Of a DNA stretch of 64,000 nt, positions 59,357-64,000 are shown one piece after another (within the stretch, counting starts at the first letter, position 1; the number at the start of each line of letters is the position of its first letter). The stretch spans positions 6,082,741 through 6,146,740 of the forward strand of contig NZ_DF820425.1 in NCBI RefSeq assembly GCF_000617845.2, written 5' to 3'. The stretch is from Bradyrhizobium sp. DOA9. GTDB taxonomy: Bacteria; Pseudomonadota; Alphaproteobacteria; Rhizobiales; Xanthobacteraceae. Below the pieces are notes generated by a model. The model was not told the DNA's origin. It worked only from the letters and a program-made list of their open reading frames with translations, and did not search any database. The position numbers and the translations under genes were made by a program.

Positions 59357-61180
59357 ATGTTCCGCCTAAAGCCCTTTTTCATGACAGCGAGCCTGTTGGG
59401 AAGCCTGTTCGGCTTCGCCTGCGGACCGGTTTCCGCGCAAGTTGCCCCGGTGCAGCCCGCCCCCACCGCGCTGCAAGGCCCGGAGCAGCGGGTGGCGCTG
59501 GTGATCGGCAATGCGAACTACCAGAACGCGCCGCAGCTAGCGAACCCCGACGATGACGCCCAATCGGTGGCGCAGTTCCTGAATTCCGCCGGCTTCGAAG
59601 TGGTCGCCGCGACCGACTTGACCCAGAACGACATGCTCCGCGTCGTCCAGGACTTTTCCGCCAAGGTCGCCTCGCGCGGTCCGAACACGGTGGCGATGGT
59701 CTATTACGCCGGTCACGGCGTGCAGCTCGCCGGCGAGAACTATCTCGTTCCGGTCGACGCCAAGGTCTCCAGCCCCACCGAGCTCGTCAACAATTCGGTG
59801 CGCCTCGTCGACGTGATGTCGACGCTGGAGACGATCCCGAGCCGGATGCGGATCGTGATCCTTGATGCCTGCCGCAACAACCCGTTCCCCGAAGTCAACG
59901 ACGCCGGCCGCGGCCTTGCGATCGTCGATGCCCCGAACGGCTCGATCGTCGGCTACTCGACCGCGCCGGGCGCCGAGGCGCTCGACGGCACCAATGGCCA
60001 CAGCCCGTACACGCAGGCCTTCCTGAACGTCGCGCGCGAGCCCAACGTGCCGATCGAGCAGCTGTTCAAGCGCGTGCGCCTGCAGGTCAACCAGACCACC
60101 AGTGGCGCGCAGATCCCGTGGGAGAGCTCTTCGCTCACCAGCGACTTCACCTTCTTCGGTGACACAGCCGTTGCCGCCAACCGCGCGCCGGTGAAAGCGC
60201 CGGTCGTGCAGATGGCCTCCAATTTGCCGAGCCGCTCCACCCGCCAGGCCTATGACTACGTCGTGTCCGAGGGCCGGCCGGAGTACTATCAGGAGTTCAT
60301 CCGGATGTACCCGCACGACCCGCTGTGCGACCACATCCGCTGGCTGCTGAACAACATCCTGATCTCGCAGGCCTGGCACAAGGCGGTGCTCGCCAATTCG
60401 CCGCTCGCCTACAAGAGCTTCTATGACAGCTACGGCAACAGTCCCTATGCGCAGGTCGCGCTGAAGCTGCAGGTGCAGCCGAAGCAGATCCCGCTGATGC
60501 AGGCGACCAAGTTCCTGGCGCCGCAGAACATTGCCCCGACGCTCAAGATCGGCAATCTCGGCCAGCCCAAATACATGCCGCTGATGCAGCAGGGCAATGG
60601 CGCGCAGGTGAATGGCAATCTGCCGGTCGTGCAGAAGCCGGTCGACGGCAACGTCCTCGGCAAGCTCGGCAATGGCGGCCAGGTCGTCACCCTGCCTGCC
60701 GGCAACAACCAGCCGAACCAGCAGAACGGCATGCCGTCGCAGACCCCGGGCAAGATCGTCACCCTGCCCGCGCCGACCAATACCGCCAACGGCAAGGTCG
60801 GCATCGGCAAGATCGTGACGCTGCCTGCGACCAACAATCCGCAGAACGGCGGCGACAAAGCCGGCACGACCCAGGGCTCTCCGCCCAAGATCGTGAGCAT
60901 GCCGGTGAATGTCGGCAAAGGCGGCACCCGGATCGACGCGAAGCCGGTCAACGTTCAGACGCAGAACCAGCCGATCCGCGTCAACAACGGCAACACCGGC
61001 ATCGTGAACCCCAACACTATCCCGGTCAGCAAGGTGCAGACCAACGTGCAGACCAACCGCCCGCAGCTCAACACGGTGCCGAACCGCATGGTCAGCAGCA
61101 ACAACAACTTCCGGCAGTCGATGAACCAGGCGCCCAGCATGAACAATGGCGGCAACCGTCGCGGCGGCTTCATGCACTGA
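59357..61180 (+). CDS. Secreted caspase-like (C14) protein with Asn/Gln-rich tail
   Basis: 607 residues from the ATG at 59357 (GAGGAG 8 nt upstream). Signal peptide ..SLLGSLFGFACGPVSAQ. VALVIGNANYQNAP.. VYYAGHGVQLAGENYLVPVD (His near 121) and VILDACRNNPF (Cys near 170) form an intact caspase domain to about 270. A helical region to about 380 follows, then a repetitive Asn/Gln/Val-rich, probably disordered tail (KIVTLPAPTN, KIVTLPATNN, KIVSMPVNVG). Ends in a strong terminator. A chromosomal, exported relative, unlike the island caspase. Confidence 0.88.
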   Translation: MFRLKPFFMTASLLGSLFGFACGPVSAQVAPVQPAPTALQGPEQRVALVIGNANYQNAPQLANPDDDAQSVAQFLNSAGFEVVAATDLTQNDMLRVVQDFSAKVASRGPNTVAMVYYAGHGVQLAGENYLVPVDAKVSSPTELVNNSVRLVDVMSTLETIPSRMRIVILDACRNNPFPEVNDAGRGLAIVDAPNGSIVGYSTAPGAEALDGTNGHSPYTQAFLNVAREPNVPIEQLFKRVRLQVNQTTSGAQIPWESSSLTSDFTFFGDTAVAANRAPVKAPVVQMASNLPSRSTRQAYDYVVSEGRPEYYQEFIRMYPHDPLCDHIRWLLNNILISQAWHKAVLANSPLAYKSFYDSYGNSPYAQVALKLQVQPKQIPLMQATKFLAPQNIAPTLKIGNLGQPKYMPLMQQGNGAQVNGNLPVVQKPVDGNVLGKLGNGGQVVTLPAGNNQPNQQNGMPSQTPGKIVTLPAPTNTANGKVGIGKIVTLPATNNPQNGGDKAGTTQGSPPKIVSMPVNVGKGGTRIDAKPVNVQTQNQPIRVNNGNTGIVNPNTIPVSKVQTNVQTNRPQLNTVPNRMVSSNNNFRQSMNQAPSMNNGGNRRGGFMH

Positions 61181-61203
61181 TTGCACGCGCCGCGCGCACG
61201 GCA

Positions 61204-61240
61204 AAGAGGCAGAGTGGAAACGCTCTGCCTCTTCTTCGTT
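61204..61240 (+). terminator. Rho-independent terminator after the secreted caspase gene
   Basis: AAGAGGCAGAG, loop TGGAAACG, CTCTGCCTCTT then CTTCGTT: perfect 11-bp stem 23 nt past the stop. Confidence 0.85.
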
Positions 61241-61282
61241 CCGGAGATTGGCGAGGCGTAGCGATCTGTTGCCGAGATGTAC

Positions 61283-61413
61283 ACCTCTCCCCAGCGGGGA
61301 AAGGTCGGATTGCGCAGCAATCCGGGTGAGGGGCCGCAGCGCCCGGTGAGACCGTAACCCCTCACCCGGATCGCATCTTGCGATGCGACCCGACCTCTCC
61401 CTTCGGGAGAGGT
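61283..61413. repeat. Intergenic palindromic repeat, family 3 (ACCTCTCCC..GGGAGAGGT)
   Basis: Outer arms CACCTCTCCCC and GGGAGAGGTGG; inner arms GGATTGCG.. CCGGGTGAGGGG and CCCCTCACCCGGAT. About 130 bp. A common bacterial spacer element. Confidence 0.75.
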
Positions 61414-61450
61414 GGACCGAGCTCAACCACTCGCACTGTTTAAGCAGAGA

Positions 61451-62434
61451 TCAGGCGACCAGCTCCGCGAACAGATCCGCGTCGACATTGCCGCCCGACA
61501 GCACGATGACGACGTTCTTGCCGGCGACATCGAGGCGGCCCGCCAGCAGCGCGGCGAGGCCGACGGCACCGCCCGGTTCCACCACCAGCTTCAGCTCGCG
61601 ATAGGCGAAGGCAACGGCCGCGCCGACTTCCTTGTCCGACGCCGTGACGCCGCGCGCGAGCAGCTTGCTGTTGATCGCAAACGTCATCTCGCCGGGCATC
61701 AGGGCCATCAGCGCATCGCAGATGGTGCGGCCGGCCGGCGGATGCGGCTCGCGGTGGCCTGAGGTCAGCGATATGCCGTGATCGTCGAAGGCCTCGGGCT
61801 CGGCCACCACGATCTCGGCTTGCGGATAGCGCGCCTTCACGGCCGTGGCGACGCCCGCGATCAGGCCGCCGCCGGAGGCCGGCGCCACCACGATGTCGGG
61901 GCTGAGCCCGAGCGTTGCCATGTCTTCCGCGATCTCGCGGCCGGCGGTGCCCTGCCCTGCGATCACCAAGGGATCATCGTAGGGCTTGACCAGCGTCGCG
62001 CCGCGCTTCTCGGCGATGCCGCGCGAGATCGCCTCGCGATCGTCCTTGTCGCGGTCGTACAGCACGACTTCGGCGCCGTAGGATTTGGTGCGCTCGCGCT
62101 TCGACAGCGGCGCGTCCGCCGGCATCACGATGGTCGCCTGCATCTCCAGGATCTTTGCGGCCGCCGCGACGCCCTGCGCGTGGTTGCCGGAGGAGAACGC
62201 GACGACGCCGCCGGCGCGCTTGTCCTGCGGGATCGAGAACACCTTGTTGAAGGCACCGCGGAACTTGAAGGAGCCGGTGCGCTGGAGCATCTCCGGCTTC
62301 AGGAACACTTTCGCGCCGACGCGTTCGTTGAGCACGGGGAAGGACAACAGCGGGGTGCGGATGGCGTAAGGCGCGATCACGCGCGCTGCGGCATCGATGT
62401 CGGCAGGGCCGACTGGAAGGAGCTGCTCGGTCAT
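61451..62434 (-). CDS. Threonine/serine dehydratase (PLP fold type II)
   Basis: 327 residues. RTGSFKFRGAFNKV holds the Schiff-base Lys, SSGNHAQGVAAAA the substrate loop, ASGGGLIAG the phosphate-binding Gly loop and VLSGGNVD the C-terminal PLP contact. Lacks the C-terminal ACT regulatory domain, so it is a catabolic short form. It deaminates Thr to 2-oxobutyrate and/or Ser to pyruvate; hydroxyaspartate or racemase activity is possible in this family. Confidence 0.88.
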   Translation of the reverse strand: MTEQLLPVGPADIDAAARVIAPYAIRTPLLSFPVLNERVGAKVFLKPEMLQRTGSFKFRGAFNKVFSIPQDKRAGGVVAFSSGNHAQGVAAAAKILEMQATIVMPADAPLSKRERTKSYGAEVVLYDRDKDDREAISRGIAEKRGATLVKPYDDPLVIAGQGTAGREIAEDMATLGLSPDIVVAPASGGGLIAGVATAVKARYPQAEIVVAEPEAFDDHGISLTSGHREPHPPAGRTICDALMALMPGEMTFAINSKLLARGVTASDKEVGAAVAFAYRELKLVVEPGGAVGLAALLAGRLDVAGKNVVIVLSGGNVDADLFAELVA

Positions 62435-62500
62435 GGCGGAATGTTATCGCGGCCGATCAGGCCCGGGCAAGACACCTCCGCGAGAGTATTCTTCCCCCGC

Positions 62501-63544
62501 TCAGGCGACCTGGCGCGGCTGTTCCGTGCCGGCCCTTCCGGGCAGCACCGCCCCAACAGCCAAAATGCTGTCGACAAAGACCCGCGCCGAGGCTTCCCAG
62601 GTGTAATTGGCGGCAAACGCGACGCAATCCTGCCGGGAAATGTCGAGCGCGGCGAAGCAGGCGCTGCGCAGGTCGTGATCGAGCGCGCCGACCGGCGCAT
62701 CGCCGATCACGTCGCGCGGCCCCTTCACGGGGAGTGCCGCGACCGGCAGGCCGCTGGCGAGCGCCTCCAGCAGGACCAGGCCGAAAGTGTCGGTCTTGCT
62801 CGGGAACACGAACACGTCGGCGGCCGCGTAGATATCCGCCAGTTCCTCGCCGTGCTTCTCGCCGAGGAAGATCGCATCGGGATAGGCCTCTTCCAGCGAG
62901 GCGCGCGCCGGCCCGTCGCCGACGACCACCTTGGTGCCGGGCAGGTCGAGGTCCAGGAACGCCTCGAGATTCTTCTCCACCGCCACCCGGCCGACCGACA
63001 GGAACACGGGCGCGGGCAGGCAGAGATCGACGACGCGGGGGTGGAACAAATTGGTGTCGACGCCGCGCGGCCACAGCACGACATTGTCGAAACCGCGCTC
63101 GGTCAGTTCGCGCGCGAGCGCAGGCGTCGCCGCCATCACGGCGCTGCTGGGCGCATGGAAGCGCCGCAGCGCCCGCCAGATCAGCGAGCCCGGCACCGGC
63201 ACGCGGGCTCGGACATATTCGGGGAAGCGGGTATGGAAGCTGGTCGTGAACGGCAGCTTGCGCTGGCGGCAATAGCGGCGGACCATCAGGCCGATCGGCC
63301 CTTCGGTCGCGATGTGGATGCTGTCCGGGCGCGCCTCCTCGATCAGCTTCGCGATCCGGGCCGGGCGCGGCATGGCGAGACGCACGTCGCGATAGCTCGG
63401 CATCGCAAAGGTGCGGAACGATTGCGGCGTCAGGAACGTGAATTCCACGCCGAGCCCCTTGGCGGCATCCGCGAGCTTGGTCAGCGTCCGAACCACACCG
63501 TTGACTTGCGGGTGCCAGGCGTCGGTCGCGACCAGGATGCGCAT
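62501..63544 (-). CDS. GT4-family glycosyltransferase
   Basis: 347 residues. MRILVATDAWHPQVNGVVRTL is the GT-B N-terminal strand-loop; SIHIATEGPIGL and PFTTSFHTRFPEY are N-domain motifs. LSVGRVAVEKNLEAFL and FPSKTDTFGLVLLEALASGLP carry the E-x7-E signature. Resembles alpha-mannosyl/glucosyl transferases acting on diacylglycerol or lipids. Start overlaps the stop of the phosphoesterase gene (ATGA), so the two are translationally coupled. Confidence 0.9.
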   Translation of the reverse strand: MRILVATDAWHPQVNGVVRTLTKLADAAKGLGVEFTFLTPQSFRTFAMPSYRDVRLAMPRPARIAKLIEEARPDSIHIATEGPIGLMVRRYCRQRKLPFTTSFHTRFPEYVRARVPVPGSLIWRALRRFHAPSSAVMAATPALARELTERGFDNVVLWPRGVDTNLFHPRVVDLCLPAPVFLSVGRVAVEKNLEAFLDLDLPGTKVVVGDGPARASLEEAYPDAIFLGEKHGEELADIYAAADVFVFPSKTDTFGLVLLEALASGLPVAALPVKGPRDVIGDAPVGALDHDLRSACFAALDISRQDCVAFAANYTWEASARVFVDSILAVGAVLPGRAGTEQPRQVA

Positions 63545-64000
63545 CAGGCCGCCTTTGCCGCGACCTGTGGCACCTGCGCCGGCTTCTGCAACTGATCCGC
63601 CCAGGTGATGATCTCGAAATGGCCGTCATCGTGCTCGACGAGAGCCGTGCAGCTCTCCACCCAGTCGCCGCAATTCATGTAGCGGATGCCGGCCTCGTCG
63701 CGGATCACGGCGTAATGGATGTGGCCGCAGATCACGCCATCGGCGTCGTGGCGCCGCGCCTCGGCGGCGAGAGCCTGCTCGAACGCGCCGATATAGTTGA
63801 CGGCGTTCTTGACCTTCTGCTTGGCCCATTGCGACAGCGACCAATATGGCACGCCGAACAGGCGGCGGAAGAAGTTGACCAGGCGATTCATCTGGATCGC
63901 GAAGTCGTAGGCCTTGTCGCCGAGATGGGCGAGCCAGCGCGCGTTCTGCACCACGAGATCGAAGATGTCGCCGTGGATGACGAGATAGCGCTTGCCGTCG
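63544..64000 (-). CDS. LpxH-like metallophosphoesterase (5' end outside window)
   Basis: The visible part is the C-terminal 151 residues. YLVIHGDIFDLVV opens the visible part (metal-binding Asp region), and ICGHIHYAVIRDEAGIRYMNCGDWVESCTALV holds the GHxH metal motif. Pattern fits the UDP-2,3-diacylglucosamine hydrolase-like family. The ATGA overlap with the GT4 gene suggests a joint role in lipid or glycolipid synthesis. Confidence 0.85.
   Translation of the reverse strand, partial: DGKRYLVIHGDIFDLVVQNARWLAHLGDKAYDFAIQMNRLVNFFRRLFGVPYWSLSQWAKQKVKNAVNYIGAFEQALAAEARRHDADGVICGHIHYAVIRDEAGIRYMNCGDWVESCTALVEHDDGHFEIITWADQLQKPAQVPQVAAKAA

Overview
The window is high-GC alphaproteobacterial chromosome, most likely Bradyrhizobium or a close relative. 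The evidence is the GC-rich codon usage, the long FlgE/FlgK/FlgL proteins, a DUF1127 protein, a large polar-growth (GPR/RgsE-like) protein and several families of intergenic palindromes typical of that genus. No rRNA, tRNA, CRISPR array, integrase or intact insertion sequence was seen.

Layout. 1-4242 (minus strand): a tight four-gene operon encoding a GT-A-type glycosyltransferase, an unusual PLP enzyme, an ATP-grasp ligase and a group II PLP decarboxylase (cut by the window edge). A perfect CtrA-type box (TTAA-N7-TTAAC) lies directly upstream. 4315-10390: flagellar hook operon flgE-flgK-flgL behind a good sigma-54 promoter. 10568-22785: housekeeping and stress genes (exported MsrB, FAD oxidoreductase, SixA-like phosphatase, universal stress protein, DUF1127, MocR regulator, DUF218, MHYT-PAS-GGDEF-EAL protein, YciE-like protein, LPG-synthase-type membrane protein). 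22906-31732: an SGNH hydrolase, a candidate structured small RNA with its own terminator, then a LysR-led D-glucarate/galactarate operon (kdgD, gudD, semialdehyde dehydrogenase, garD). 31736-37507: a MipA-type outer-membrane protein divergent from an OmpR-type two-component system, with 11-bp-spaced direct repeats between them, then small secreted proteins. 37695-40294: ferredoxin reductase, thioesterase, adrenodoxin-type ferredoxin and an Hpt protein.

40691-46525 encodes a 1944-residue coiled-coil membrane protein built from 22- and 44-residue repeats, with a CtrA-type box upstream. Immediately after it comes an AT-richer accessory island (about 46.6-51.05 kb). It carries a single-chain GmrSD-like (DUF262/DUF1524) nuclease, a cytoplasmic caspase-like protease with an unrecognised C-terminal domain, and an orphan 144-residue protein. 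The island's right edge is a scar: a diverged fragment of the neighbouring mlaD 3' end is joined to a degraded copy of the 3' end and terminator of the giant gene. This looks like an anti-phage island brought in by homology-facilitated illegitimate recombination.

51353-64000: mlaEFD lipid-transport operon, an enolase-superfamily epimerase, an MFS transporter, an Ala/Glu-rich protein, small secreted and sugar mutarotase genes, a secreted caspase-like protein, threonine dehydratase, and a translationally coupled glycosyltransferase/metallophosphoesterase pair that runs off the window.
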